From Phycisphaeraceae bacterium (GTDB taxonomy: Bacteria > Planctomycetota > Phycisphaerae > Phycisphaerales > UBA1924), in the NCBI GenBank assembly GCA_019636515.1, contig JAHBXI010000005.1, positions 218,066-282,065 of the forward strand: a stretch of 64,000 bases of DNA, given 5' to 3'. This document shows, in pieces, positions 24,481 to 34,700 of the stretch. Numbering within the stretch: position 1 is the first letter of the stretch; the number at the start of each line of letters is the position of its first letter. Below the pieces are notes generated by a model. The model worked only from the letters and a program-made list of their open reading frames with translations, was not told where the DNA came from and did not search any database. Position numbers and translations under genes: made by a program.

Positions 24481-27400
24481 TCATTCGCCGGTTCGACCGG
24501 CTCTCGGCTCGGAATGTGCGGAATGTATCCGTCACTGCTCCCGGTGCCGTCGGTCGCTGGAAGCGGCTCGATGCCAAGTTCCGTCAAGCGTGCCCACAGC
24601 GGCACAAGAGCGGCTTCGGGATCGCGGTAGAACGCGCTGCCTCGCACCCGCCAGAATCGCCACTGCGCCCGTTCGAGCTGGCGCTGTCGGGCCATGTCCT
24701 CATCGAACTTCTCGGGTCCATGCCAGTGGTCGCCGTCGCATTCGATGGCGAGGCGGGTCTTCCCTTCAATCACCAAGTCGATGCTGTGACGGCCCGCGCG
24801 ATATTGCGGCAGCACGCGGAACCCACGGTCGGCGATCCGAAGGTACACCTCCACCTCGAACCAACTGTCGAACGGTGCCGGAGCGGTTTCCGGGCGATCC
24901 GGCATCATCGCTTGCTGACGAAGGTCGGCAAGATCCACCCCGACAGCCCGCGCCGCGTGCCGCGCGGGGTCGTAGAAGTACGTGAGGAGCCGGTGGCGCA
25001 TGCACTCGTGATTGCCAACATCCTCGGGCATGACCGAGTGGAACAGCCAGAGTTGGTCTTGTGCCCGGCTCGCGGCGACGTTGAACCGCTGCATGTCGGA
25101 GAGCTTGGTGAGAGCGGAGAACCCGCGCGATTCATCGTCCTTTACCGCCACCACCAGGCTCAAGAAGATGATGTGACGTTCGTCGCCTTGGAACGAGTAA
25201 GCGTCTCCACACACCATCTTCCGCCGCTCGATCTCTTCTGCCCCGATGCGCTTGAGCAAGAGCCGTTCAATGAGCTTCGCCTGATGCTCGCCCAGCAGCG
25301 AGATCACGCCCATCGTCTTGTCCTTGTACATGGGGTCGGCACAGCACGCCGCTATCGCGTCCGCGATAGCCTCTGCCTCTGCTTCGTTCCGGGCGCTCTG
25401 CGGTCCACCCTCGCGCTTGCCATCGAGGATGCGGCGAGCGACGAACGGGGCGAGTCGCTTTGGTGGATACTGGCGGAGCGGGATCAACGCGCCCTTGTAG
25501 CACAAGTCGTTGCTGAACCGGATGATTTCGGGCATACACCGGAAATGCTCATGGAGGGTGATGCGCTTGCCCAGCCGGACCTGGCCGTGATCGAAGAGGC
25601 TGCTGTCCACGTCGAAGGTGTCGGCGAGTTCGATCCCCTCCAAATGCTGCCGAAGCAGGCTTTTGGCCTGGTCCTTGTCGATACCCACGTTGGAGGGGCT
25701 GATCTGTCGGTCGTCGCCGACCACGATGATCTTCTTCGCCAAGTAGAAGAGAATCAGCGATTCCGGGCCACACTGCGACGCTTCGTCCACGATCACGACA
25801 TCGAAGATGCCCGGCGCGGGCTTGACGCTCTCAAACACTCGGTACAGAGGCATGACCCATGCCGGGATCGCTTCGCGGCACTGTTCCAACTCGCCTTGCG
25901 CGACCCGCCGCCAGTGACCCGCGTGCTTCCCGGTCCCCTTGCCGATCTTCTTGATCGCTTGTCGCCAAGCGTTGAGGTGTTGTTGGTGAGCCGGACTCAT
26001 GGACGACAGGCACGAATGCCACGCCCGCTCCGCCGATGCGCGAACAACGCATGCCTTGATCCGGTCTTTGGTTTGGCGGAGTTCGAGTTCGACCGCAGCG
26101 GCCTTGCGAGAATCCGTGTACTTGGTGAGCCACGCATCGGCCTGCGCCCACCGCCACGCGGGCTTCCACTCAGCGATTCGCGCCTTCCACGCAGGGTCGG
26201 CATGGGATTCAGCGATGGATCGCGCCAGTTTGGGAAGCACGCCGCTGATTCGCTCGTCGATCTGCGCCCACTCCGCGAGCCGTGTGGCATCGGCCTCAAG
26301 AGAGGCAATGTCGGCAAGTGCTGCCGCCACCGCTCGCTCGTCGCGTTGCCCCACGGCATCGGCGAGCCGTCCACAGACCGGATGCGCGTTGGGCGCGGCC
26401 GCGACCGCTCGCAGGGCGTGAACCCTCGCGTCCAGTTGAGAAGTCACAACGTCGTATTCCCGCCGCACGATGACCCTCTCGCAGCGTGCCGAGAGCGCAT
26501 CCACCGCGCGAAGGTCGTGAAGCGCCGGTACGTCGGCAAGGTGCAAGCGAGCCAGCGCGGCCGACGCCGCATCGGCGAGCGGACGAATGCTCAGGACTCG
26601 CGTAAGGATGTCGCACAGTTCACGGAGTTCCCCGGTCTGTTGGCCGTTCGTCTTTGTCGATGGGGCTGCCTTCCCGTCCCAAAGGGTCCAGGTCTTGGCG
26701 ACCGCCGCCGAACATTCGAGGTATTCCTTTGCGGTGGTCAGAGCCGCCGCATGGTCGCATGACCGTCCGTCGATGGTCGCTTCGCGGCACAGATAGATCG
26801 TGCGGCGCACGACTTTGGCGCGGAAGAAGAGAAAGCCCAGACCGCCGCCCCGCTGGAAGTGGCCGAGCAAGTCCACTACGTCGGCCAGAAGGATGTCCGA
26901 CCGACGACCCGCCGGGAGGCGAATGTCTGATTTGTCTAATCTCGTTGCCAAGTCGGCATGTGCCCCGACCGCGGCGCTCGTCTGCGAAAGCAGCAAGTCC
27001 CAAACCGCGCCGGCACCTCGCAGCACGTCGGAGAGTGCCACCGCCGCCCAAGGCGTTGCCGCTGTCGGAACCTGCTGGACTGCCGCTTGCAGGGCTCGCA
27101 ATGCGCCGGATGCCGCGCGGAGTTCATCGAGCGGCAGCGTGCCCAAATGCACTTCGCCGTCAGCCACGGGACGTATGCGGTCGTGCAGCGTGTGCGACGC
27201 ACGAATGAGCCGCACGAGCGTATCGTCCGCCGGGAGTTCGCTTCCTCGCGCCGGGCGCCGCTGTTCGACTTCTGCGGTCCGCTGCGGACTGACGCGGATC
27301 ATTCCATCGCGGTACGCGGTCAGATCGTCACTGGTAACGGGGGCGGTCGCGTCTGGCTCGGCGCAATCCGTAAGCCACGCGAATCGTGGCGCATCTTGAC

Positions 27401-29225
27401 GGACACGACCCGCGATGGATTGGGCGGTTCCGGTGTACGCACCCTCTCCGATCGTGTGTTCATGAATCTCCGCCTCGCGGAACGTGCGGACCTCGCGCTC
27501 GAGCGTGGTCTCGCGCTGCGTGAGTCGGTCGAGTTCCGCCTCTGCCTTGCGGATTTCCTCGGCTGTCAGAGCGTTATTCCAGGTGTCCGCCCTATCCGTG
27601 ATGTTCCGCACGCTGTCTTCGACGTTGTCCTGTGCGGCCTTGTCGTTGCCGAGAACGCTGAGACACAAGGGCCGGATGTCAACCGGCAACTTGTCCCGAA
27701 GCACTTGGAGCGCGCGGGGCGTCTGCGCTGTAATCAGGACACGTTCTCCGCTCGCCAGCAAGTGGCAAATCAGGTTGGCGATGGTGTGTGACTTGCCAGT
27801 GCCGGGTGGGCCTTGGACCAGAACGCCATGCCTGCTATCCAGCCGTTCGACGATTTGCCTTTGGTCCTCGTTCGCGGGCAGCGGAAAGTAAACGCGCGTA
27901 GCGCCGGTGTGCGGAAGGATGTTCGAGGGTGCTCGGGGCGTGTCGCCTTGTGGTTCACCAGCCGCTGCCTTTGTGAGGCGCTTCACGCCTGGCGGGATTT
28001 CCTCTCCTTTCTGAAGTTGTTCGATAATCGCCTCGAACGCGAGCAAGAGCCCGCGCGACGTGCGCCGTCGCAAGAGCAGGGCAGGTGCGAACGCGACTTG
28101 CGGCAACTTCTCCATCCCCTTCGCTTCATAGGCCGTCGGGTCGTAGGTGCCGTCCTCTTTGATCGCTTGCGCGAATCCCCGCAGGGCGCTGTCGATTGGG
28201 TCAAAGTCCCACGGGTCATCGTCGGCCTTTGCCATGTCCGAACGCACGACGTCCATCTGCACGACTGTTGGTTGCTCGCTCGGATCAAGCATGTCAACTT
28301 CGAGGGCCAGTTTCGCGCCGTCGGAGCCGGGTCGGAGTGTGAACACGCCCCCTGCTGGATCGAACTCCAGAGCAACTTGCGCGGCAATGAGGTGTCGCCG
28401 AGCCTGTTGCCCGTTCGGCGTGCGCCAAGTCAGGCACCCGAGCCCAAGAACCAACTCGAATTCTTCGCCGAGGCGCTTGAGGTCACGATGGATGACGAAG
28501 AGGGGCGAGTACACGTTCTCTTGAAAGTCCACCCAAGCCGCGTGCTTCTCCGCCCACAGGTTCCAACTCGCCTGCATGTAGTCGTTCAAGGCGACGGCGA
28601 CTTCGGGATGATTCTCCAACAACTCGTACTGTTCGCTCGCGGTAATGCGGGCAGCGCTCCCGCTTCCGGTCTGCGGCTGTCCATTTGCCCCCATCTCGGA
28701 GGGCATGGCTGCTCGGCCCGGCTTTGCTGCCGGTGCCTCGCGAGGGATTCGATCAAGCAGTCGTGGTGGCGAATCGGGAGCCTTCCCCGAGTCAGGCGCG
28801 ACCCATGGCTCGATGGTTGCGGGAACCGGCGGTAGCGACGGCTCAGGCAACTTGCGGACGGTGAGCCATAGATCGTCATCGGTGGCTTCGTTGCCCAGCC
28901 AGTTCGCGCCCGCGTCAGGTCGGAAGCACCGTGTCGTGCATCCGGGCTTACCTCGAACCGCGTCCAACCAGAAATAGCGCTCGTAGGACCGAAGATCACG
29001 GACTACGGCTGTGCGGAGGTTGGCGAGGTCTCGCAGGTAGCGGAAAATGGCGAGCGCGCGACGCCGCTCTTGGCTCTGTAGGCTCGTCTGGCTGCTAGGT
29101 TGAGGGCTTTGGTCGGGCACGTAGTCATTCGGAAAAACATAGGGGTTGGGGCAATTCAACCATTGTAACGGGGTTCCGCACGGGGGGCACGCGCTGCGAA
29201 GCAGGATGATTCCAGCGTCATGCAC
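24459..29225 (-). CDS. giant SF1 helicase with C-terminal Vsr-like nuclease domain
   Basis: This protein of about 1590 residues has a Walker A motif GPPGTGKSHTIAN near residue 471, a long helical insertion (about 540-1050), Walker B with DEASQC near 1142, motif III GDDRQISPSN, and C-terminal SF1 motifs (DAYSFQGDERHIIFLSLV, FNVAASRAQDQLW). The last 130 residues form a PD-(D/E)xK domain of the Vsr/DUF559/MTES_1575 type (HSIDLVIEGKTRLAIECDGDHWHG). This Upf1-like helicase plus nuclease layout is known from bacterial conflict systems. It heads an operon with the TIR-like fragment and the caspase. The start is unsure: the frame is open to 29510, but two terminator-like hairpins lie in that extension, so GTG 29225 was chosen. 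Confidence 0.82.
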   Translation of the reverse strand: MHDAGIILLRSACPPCGTPLQWLNCPNPYVFPNDYVPDQSPQPSSQTSLQSQERRRALAIFRYLRDLANLRTAVVRDLRSYERYFWLDAVRGKPGCTTRCFRPDAGANWLGNEATDDDLWLTVRKLPEPSLPPVPATIEPWVAPDSGKAPDSPPRLLDRIPREAPAAKPGRAAMPSEMGANGQPQTGSGSAARITASEQYELLENHPEVAVALNDYMQASWNLWAEKHAAWVDFQENVYSPLFVIHRDLKRLGEEFELVLGLGCLTWRTPNGQQARRHLIAAQVALEFDPAGGVFTLRPGSDGAKLALEVDMLDPSEQPTVVQMDVVRSDMAKADDDPWDFDPIDSALRGFAQAIKEDGTYDPTAYEAKGMEKLPQVAFAPALLLRRRTSRGLLLAFEAIIEQLQKGEEIPPGVKRLTKAAAGEPQGDTPRAPSNILPHTGATRVYFPLPANEDQRQIVERLDSRHGVLVQGPPGTGKSHTIANLICHLLASGERVLITAQTPRALQVLRDKLPVDIRPLCLSVLGNDKAAQDNVEDSVRNITDRADTWNNALTAEEIRKAEAELDRLTQRETTLEREVRTFREAEIHEHTIGEGAYTGTAQSIAGRVRQDAPRFAWLTDCAEPDATAPVTSDDLTAYRDGMIRVSPQRTAEVEQRRPARGSELPADDTLVRLIRASHTLHDRIRPVADGEVHLGTLPLDELRAASGALRALQAAVQQVPTAATPWAAVALSDVLRGAGAVWDLLLSQTSAAVGAHADLATRLDKSDIRLPAGRRSDILLADVVDLLGHFQRGGGLGFLFFRAKVVRRTIYLCREATIDGRSCDHAAALTTAKEYLECSAAVAKTWTLWDGKAAPSTKTNGQQTGELRELCDILTRVLSIRPLADAASAALARLHLADVPALHDLRAVDALSARCERVIVRREYDVVTSQLDARVHALRAVAAAPNAHPVCGRLADAVGQRDERAVAAALADIASLEADATRLAEWAQIDERISGVLPKLARSIAESHADPAWKARIAEWKPAWRWAQADAWLTKYTDSRKAAAVELELRQTKDRIKACVVRASAERAWHSCLSSMSPAHQQHLNAWRQAIKKIGKGTGKHAGHWRRVAQGELEQCREAIPAWVMPLYRVFESVKPAPGIFDVVIVDEASQCGPESLILFYLAKKIIVVGDDRQISPSNVGIDKDQAKSLLRQHLEGIELADTFDVDSSLFDHGQVRLGKRITLHEHFRCMPEIIRFSNDLCYKGALIPLRQYPPKRLAPFVARRILDGKREGGPQSARNEAEAEAIADAIAACCADPMYKDKTMGVISLLGEHQAKLIERLLLKRIGAEEIERRKMVCGDAYSFQGDERHIIFLSLVVAVKDDESRGFSALTKLSDMQRFNVAASRAQDQLWLFHSVMPEDVGNHECMRHRLLTYFYDPARHAARAVGVDLADLRQQAMMPDRPETAPAPFDSWFEVEVYLRIADRGFRVLPQYRAGRHSIDLVIEGKTRLAIECDGDHWHGPEKFDEDMARQRQLERAQWRFWRVRGSAFYRDPEAALVPLWARLTELGIEPLPATDGTGSSDGYIPHIPSREPVEPANEPTGAPA

Positions 29226-29467
29226 GATGATTCCGGGCGCAGTGGGGGTGCCGGGGGAGGGCGGCGAGCCCTCCCCGGCAACGCACAAAGCCCCCGAGAG
29301 CAACCCTGCTGTTAAGCTCAGCCCACCCGTCAACCAGAGAGCGCGAGAGTCCGAGAGGGTTGCCGCCGGTGGGGCGAGAGGAACCGTCGGGGTTGCGGTC
29401 GGACCCCGAGATTCGGCTTCAAGACCGAGAGCGCGGCGGGCGGGGTGGGTTTCGGCCCCAGCGTCGG

Positions 29468-29489
29468 AAAACCCCGTCCCGACGGGACT
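29468..29489 (-). terminator. terminator-like hairpin in the helicase leader
   Basis: GTCCC-GAC-GGGAC forms a perfect 5-bp stem with a 3-base loop (29477-29489), followed on the minus strand by GGGGTTTT. It lies upstream of the helicase in the direction of its transcription. Confidence 0.45.
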
Positions 29490-29540
29490 TTCCGCGCGTC
29501 GTCGCGGCAACGGCCCGAAGCGGCCAAAACGCCCAAGCCG

Positions 29541-29574
29541 TAAACCAAAACGCCCTCGCGTTTCCGCGAGGGCG
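29541..29574 (-). terminator. strong terminator-like hairpin on the minus strand
   Basis: A perfect 10-bp stem (29551-29560 with 29565-29574) with a 4-base loop is followed on the minus strand by TTTTGGTTT. No minus-strand gene ends here, so it either attenuates the helicase operon or is the remains of a lost gene. Confidence 0.65.
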
Positions 29575-29710
29575 TCGGTAACTCCGTATCCACAACCAAT
29601 ACGAACCGTTTCTCACTGTTCAATGTCGCAATTTTGGACTGAAAAGGCTGGTTTACGCGCGACGGTGCCCCGAGACGACCTGAACTGGCCGCCGAACCCG
29701 ACGGGGGGTG

Positions 29711-29753
29711 TTGACGTACCAACTCGGCGGCCGATATACTCCCCCCGCAGTAT
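29711..29753 (+). promoter_or_regulatory. sigma70-type promoter with overlapping CsoR/RcnR-like operator
   Basis: TTGACG (29711-29716), an 18-bp spacer and TATACT (29735-29740) make a near-consensus promoter. The palindrome ATACT-CCCCCCGC-AGTAT (29736-29753) covers the -10, the expected start point and the ATG at 29752. The transcript would have at most about five untranslated bases. The palindrome matches the one at 39529-39545. Confidence 0.75.
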
Positions 29754-30225
29754 GCTCACTCGCAGCAGCCATTTTCGGACCTTCGTCACCCTGCTCTTGG
29801 CAGCGGTGGTGCCGTACTGCTGTTGCAACTTCCACTCGTGGGTAAGTGCATGTGCTTCCTGCGTGCCAGCTTCCTCGGTTGACGGGGACCGTCAACTCGC
29901 GGCGGAAGAGCACGGCCACAAAGGATGCCACCACTCGGGCTCAAGGGGCAGTGATTCCGGTGGCGATCACAATCAGGACCCGGTCTCGCCCGAGGATGGC
30001 TCCGACAAGCACGACTGTACCTGTGGCAAGAACCAGGCGAAAATGATGGCGGGCGAGAAGCCGACCATCGAGCTACCGACCACGGTGCTCGTTGCGATTC
30101 TCAACTGGGCCACGGTTGCCTGGGCTGCTCCGGAACCTTCTCTCACCTTCGTGAGCGGCGAAGTTTGGGCCTGCGCCCGACCTCCGACGAGCCTGCTGCG
30201 CATGCATTGCGCGCTCATTGTGTAG
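29752..30225 (+). CDS. Cys/His-rich exported protein of the copper island
   Basis: The 157-residue protein has an N-terminal hydrophobic segment (FVTLLLAAVVPYCCC). A middle part rich in His, Cys, Asp and Gly (HGHKGCHHSGSRGSDSGGDHN, then HDCTCGKNQ) suggests metal chelation, and a second hydrophobic stretch lies near residue 110. No family was recognised. It is the first gene after a copper-type operator and precedes the efflux genes by 143 bp. No ribosome binding site is possible because the operator abuts the ATG; leaderless translation is likely. An export or periplasmic metal-buffer role is inferred. Confidence 0.6.
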   Translation: MLTRSSHFRTFVTLLLAAVVPYCCCNFHSWVSACASCVPASSVDGDRQLAAEEHGHKGCHHSGSRGSDSGGDHNQDPVSPEDGSDKHDCTCGKNQAKMMAGEKPTIELPTTVLVAILNWATVAWAAPEPSLTFVSGEVWACARPPTSLLRMHCALIV

Positions 30226-30368
30226 CAAAGCGACTTGAGACCAGCCGTTGTCGAGCACCACTCGTCTAACGGATGGTTGCATCGCGCTCACAGCCCTGTT
30301 CGCGTCACGGCGCGGCGGGTGCATCCCCCACCACATTTCGGTTCCCCGTCCTCATTTGGAGATTGCTC

Positions 30369-31742
30369 ATGGTCCGCTCACGCGCGGCCCTGGCAGCGGG
30401 CGCACTGGCGCTCGCGACCGCGGCCATCCTGATTCCTGTGTACGCGCACGAAGGTCACGGCAAGCCCACGGGCGCGACGTTTGACCCTAACGCCCCCAAG
30501 AAGGTCACCGAAGCGACCGCGTTCGCCATCGGGCTCAAGACCGCCGAGGTGGACTTTGGCAACGTCGAGGACGTCGTCCGTCTCACGGGCATGGTCCGCG
30601 CCCAGCCCGGGGCGCTTGCCGGTGTCTCAGCCACCTACGCGGGCGTGGTCCGCTCGATCGCGGTGCAACCCGGCGACCGTGTGCGCAAGGGTGATCTGAT
30701 CTCTGAGGTCGAGTCACCGGAACTGGCCCGGGCCTTGTTTGAGGTCCGGCGGCTGGAGTCGGAGGCCGAGCGCCTTAGCGCCGAGCAAAGGCGGGCGACG
30801 TCGCAGATCGCGTCGATCGAGATCGAGGCTCCTGCGTCCGAACAGAGCGCGGCGCTCGCCGAAGCGGAGGTCGATCGGTTGGTGTCCGCCGGCGAGAGCG
30901 TGTCGGCGAACCTGCTGGCGCAGCGTAGGGGCGAGGCGATCCGTCTCCGCACCGACGCGTCGCTCCGCAAGGTCTCCCTCGAACAGGCAAGGACCGACGC
31001 CGAGTCCTTACGTCGTCAGATCGAGGCCACGCGGGCGTCCGTCGAGGCCCTCCGCGCGACGCTCCCTGCTGGAGCGGGCACTGACGCGTCGGGTGTTATC
31101 CGCCTCCTCGCGCCGTTAGACGGCGTGGTCGTGAGCCGAACGGCAGTGATCGGTGACGGCGTCGGCGCTGGAAGTCCCATCGTGAGCATCGGTGACTTCT
31201 CGCGGGTGCAGATCGAGGGAGAACTGCCCGAAGGCCTGCTCTCGCGGGTGGAAGCAGCGCCGAACGCAAAGGTACGGGTCCGCAGAGGTGTGGCGGCCGC
31301 GAGCGAGGTTGTTGCCGAAGGGGTTGTTCGGTTCCTCAGCCCCGTGATCGATGCGTCCAAGCGCACCGCGCACGTCATCATCGACGTTGATAACCCGCAG
31401 GGGCTGCTGCGACAAGGACAGTTCGTAGACCTGAGCGTGGTTCTTTCGACAAACGACGGCGCAGTTGTGGTGCCTGCGTCGGCGGTCGTGAAGGAAGGCC
31501 CGATGCAGTACGTGTTCGTGCGCGAGGGCAAGGGCGAGAATGAGGTCTTCAAGAAACGCGACGTCGCCGTCGGCGTGCGTGATGACCGGGTCATCGAGAT
31601 TGTCAAGGGTCTCGTGCCCGGCGATGTCGTGGCCGTTAGCGGCGCGTTCAGCCTGTCGCAGCTCCGTGGATTCGTGCCCGGCGCTCCCGAACCCGTCGCT
31701 GAGCCTGCCAAGTCTGGTGACGGCCACGGCCACTCGCACTGA
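30369..31742 (+). CDS. cusB: RND efflux periplasmic adaptor (CusB/HlyD type)
   Basis: The 457-residue membrane-fusion protein links the inner-membrane RND pump to the outer-membrane channel. An N-terminal signal segment is followed by HEGHGKP, a barrel-sandwich (lipoyl-like) domain split by a long alpha-hairpin (about residues 110-240), a beta-barrel (VQIEGELPEGLLSRV) and a membrane-proximal domain, and it ends in GDGHGHSH. The His-rich ends suggest metal loading. ATG 30369 follows GGAG. The next gene, cusA-like, starts 48 bp downstream, and the three-part system is completed by the TolC-like gene at 38048. Confidence 0.9.
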   Translation: MVRSRAALAAGALALATAAILIPVYAHEGHGKPTGATFDPNAPKKVTEATAFAIGLKTAEVDFGNVEDVVRLTGMVRAQPGALAGVSATYAGVVRSIAVQPGDRVRKGDLISEVESPELARALFEVRRLESEAERLSAEQRRATSQIASIEIEAPASEQSAALAEAEVDRLVSAGESVSANLLAQRRGEAIRLRTDASLRKVSLEQARTDAESLRRQIEATRASVEALRATLPAGAGTDASGVIRLLAPLDGVVVSRTAVIGDGVGAGSPIVSIGDFSRVQIEGELPEGLLSRVEAAPNAKVRVRRGVAAASEVVAEGVVRFLSPVIDASKRTAHVIIDVDNPQGLLRQGQFVDLSVVLSTNDGAVVVPASAVVKEGPMQYVFVREGKGENEVFKKRDVAVGVRDDRVIEIVKGLVPGDVVAVSGAFSLSQLRGFVPGAPEPVAEPAKSGDGHGHSH

Positions 31743-31790
31743 TCACACCATCCACGCTCAACGCCCTACAGCCAATCGAGGAACCGCCCC

Positions 31791-34700
31791 GTGCTCAACT
31801 GGATCATCCGCTCATCCTTGAACAACCGCGTGCTGGTGCTGATCGCCGCGCTGCTCGTCTCCGTCTATGGGATGTACGTGACGCTGCGGACACCCACGGA
31901 CGTCCTGCCCGACCTCAACCGGCCAGTCGTGACCATCATGACCGAGGCCGCCGGGCTTGCACCGGAGGAGGTCGAGGCCCAGGTCACGTACAACATCGAA
32001 ACCGCCGTCAACGGCTCGCCGGGCGTCGAAAGGGTGCGGAGCGTTTCATCACTTGGGCTCTCGATCGTCTTCGTCGAGTTCCAGTGGGGCACGGACCTCA
32101 AATACAACCGCCAGGTCGTCACCGAGCGGATGGGCACCATCACGGAGAAGCTGCCCCCCGGCGTCGTGCCCGTCATGACGCCCGCCACCAGCATCATGGG
32201 CGAGATCGCCCTGATCAGTGTTTCCAGCAAAACACTCACGCCGATGGATGTCCGCACCGTCGCCGAGTTCACGCTGCGGCCAGCGATTCTGTCCATTCCC
32301 GGCATCGCCCAGGTGACTGCGATGGGTGGCGATCTCAAGCAGTTCCGAGTGCAGGTCGATCCCGACAAGCTCCGCTTGTTCGATCTCACCATCGAGGACG
32401 TCGAGAATGCCCTCGCCGCCGCCAACCAGAACACCGGCGGCGGCTTCGTGGTCAGCGGTTCGCAGGAACTTGTCGTCCGCAACATCGGGCGGGTGCAGAC
32501 TGCCGACGACATTGCACTGTCCCTCATCGCCACAAAGCCCGGCGACCATGTCAGCCCGCCACGGGCGGTGCTGGTGCGCGACGTGGCGACGGTCATCGAG
32601 GCCGGTCCCACGATCAAGCGCGGTGACGGGTCGGACAACGGGGCGCCCGCTGTCATCATGGCGATCCAGAAGCAGCCGGGGGCGGACACGATCACGCTCA
32701 CGCGGGCACTCGACCAGACGCTGGAACAGATCAGGCCCACGCTGCCCAAGGGAATCGAGATCAACGCCGATGTGTTCCGTCAGGAACACTTCATCAAGTC
32801 ATCGATCGGCAACGTCTTCGAGGCGCTGCGCGATGGGGCAATACTGGTCGTCATCGTCCTGATCCTCTTCCTCATGAATGTGCGGACGACGATCGTCACG
32901 CTCACGGCGCTGCCCCTCTCCATTATCACGACATTCCTGGTCTTCCACTGGCTGGACCTGAGCGTGAACACCATGACGCTTGGCGGTTTGGCGGTCGCCA
33001 TCGGCGAACTCGTGGACGACGCGGTGGTTGACGTGGAAAACGTCTACCGCCGCCTTGGCGAGAACCGCCGCTCCGCAACTCCTAAGCCGATCGCGCATGT
33101 GGTTTTTGACGCCTCAAGCGAGATCCGCAACCCGATCATCCTGGGCACGATCATCGTCAACCTCGTGTTCCTGCCGACGTTCTTCCTCCCCGGCATCGAA
33201 GGGCGGCTCTTCGCGCCGCTCGCCACGGCGTACATCGTGAGCATCTTCGCATCGTTGCTTGTGGCGCTCACCGTCACGCCGGTGCTGGCGTACTACCTGC
33301 TCCCGGGCATCAAGCGCATGGAGCACGGCAAGGACGGGGTATTGCTGCGGGCCTGCAAGTGGCTGGCGCTCAAGTCCTACTCGATCTCGATGCCACGGCC
33401 TGTCGCGGTCCTGGGGACGCTCGGCGCTCTGGTCGCCGTGGCGTTGTTTGTCGTCACTCGCCTTGGCTCGGAGTTCCTGCCGCCCTTCAACGAGGGCACG
33501 GCCGTCGTCTCGTTCTTTGGCCAACCGGGCGTGTCACTGGACGAGTCAAACAAACTTGGCACCAAGGCCGAGGAGATGATCCTCTCGATCCCCCAGGTCA
33601 AGAGCACGGCCCGGCGCACCGGCCGCGCCGAGCAGGATGAGCATGCCCTGGGTGTCAACGCCAGCGAGATCGAGGTCGATTTCTGGACCAAGGAGGAAGC
33701 GAAAGCACCCGACAAGCACACGACACCTGCGGGCCGCAGGCCGCCCGCGGTCAAAGACCTCCTGTCGCGCGAGCAGGTGTTCTCGATGATCGAAGAGAAG
33801 CTCGCGGCCTTCCCCGGCGTCGCCACTGGCATCGGCCAGCCCATCAGCCACCGCATCGAGCACTTGCTCTCGGGCGTCCGCGCCCAGGTCGCCATCAAGA
33901 TCTTCGGCGACGACCTCGGCACGCTCCGCACGCTCGCGGAACAGACCAAGGCCGCGATGGAGGGCATCCCCGGCGTCGCCGACTTGCAGGTTGAGCAGCA
34001 GGTGCTGATCCCGCAGCTGCACATCAGCGTCAACCGCGAGGCGGCGGCCCGCGTCGGCTTCACGCCCGCGACGCTCACCGACGCAATGGAGACAGCCACC
34101 AAGGGCAAGGTCGTGGGCCAGGTACTCGATGGCCTGAAGGTCTTCGACATCACGCTGACACTCGACGACCACCACCGCACCGATCCGACCGCGCTGGGAC
34201 TAGTGCGGCTGGTGTCTCCGACGGGCGCGATCGTCCTCGTGCAGGACGTGGCCGAAATCGTCGAGAGACTCGGCCCCAACGAGGTCCAGCGCGAGAGCTT
34301 GCGTCGCCGCATCGTGGTTTCCGCCAACGTCCGCGGCCGCGACCTTGGCTCGACGGTTGAAGAGATCAAGAAGTCAATCGCGATGGATGTCCAACTCCCG
34401 CAGGGGTACACGATCCAGTACGGCGGCTTGTACGAGGCCCAGCAGGAATCGACCCGCCTGCTGCTGGCACTTGGTGCGGGCTCGCTCATCGCGATCTTCG
34501 TGATTCTCTTCACGCATTACCGCTCGGGCATGGTCGCCATCCAGATCATGCTCAACGTCCCCTTCGCGTTCCTGGGAAGCGTCGCCGCGCTTGCCATCAC
34601 CCGCGAACCCTTCAGCGTGGCCTCGCTGGTGGGCTTCATCAGCCTCACCGGCATTGCCACCCGCAACGGCGTGCTGATGGTCAGCCACTACATCCACCTG

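Noticed and set aside
24516..26762. 748-codon frame antisense to the helicase
   Set aside because: No homology pattern; the opposite strand carries Walker and nuclease motifs.
29226..29510. N-terminal extension of the helicase to 29510
   Set aside because: It contains terminator-like hairpins and no recognisable domain; a start near 29225 or slightly later is more plausible, although not proven.
29146..29751. upstream extension of the Cys/His-rich protein
   Set aside because: The extension covers promoter and operator elements and the antisense of the helicase start; the ATG at 29752 directly follows the -10.
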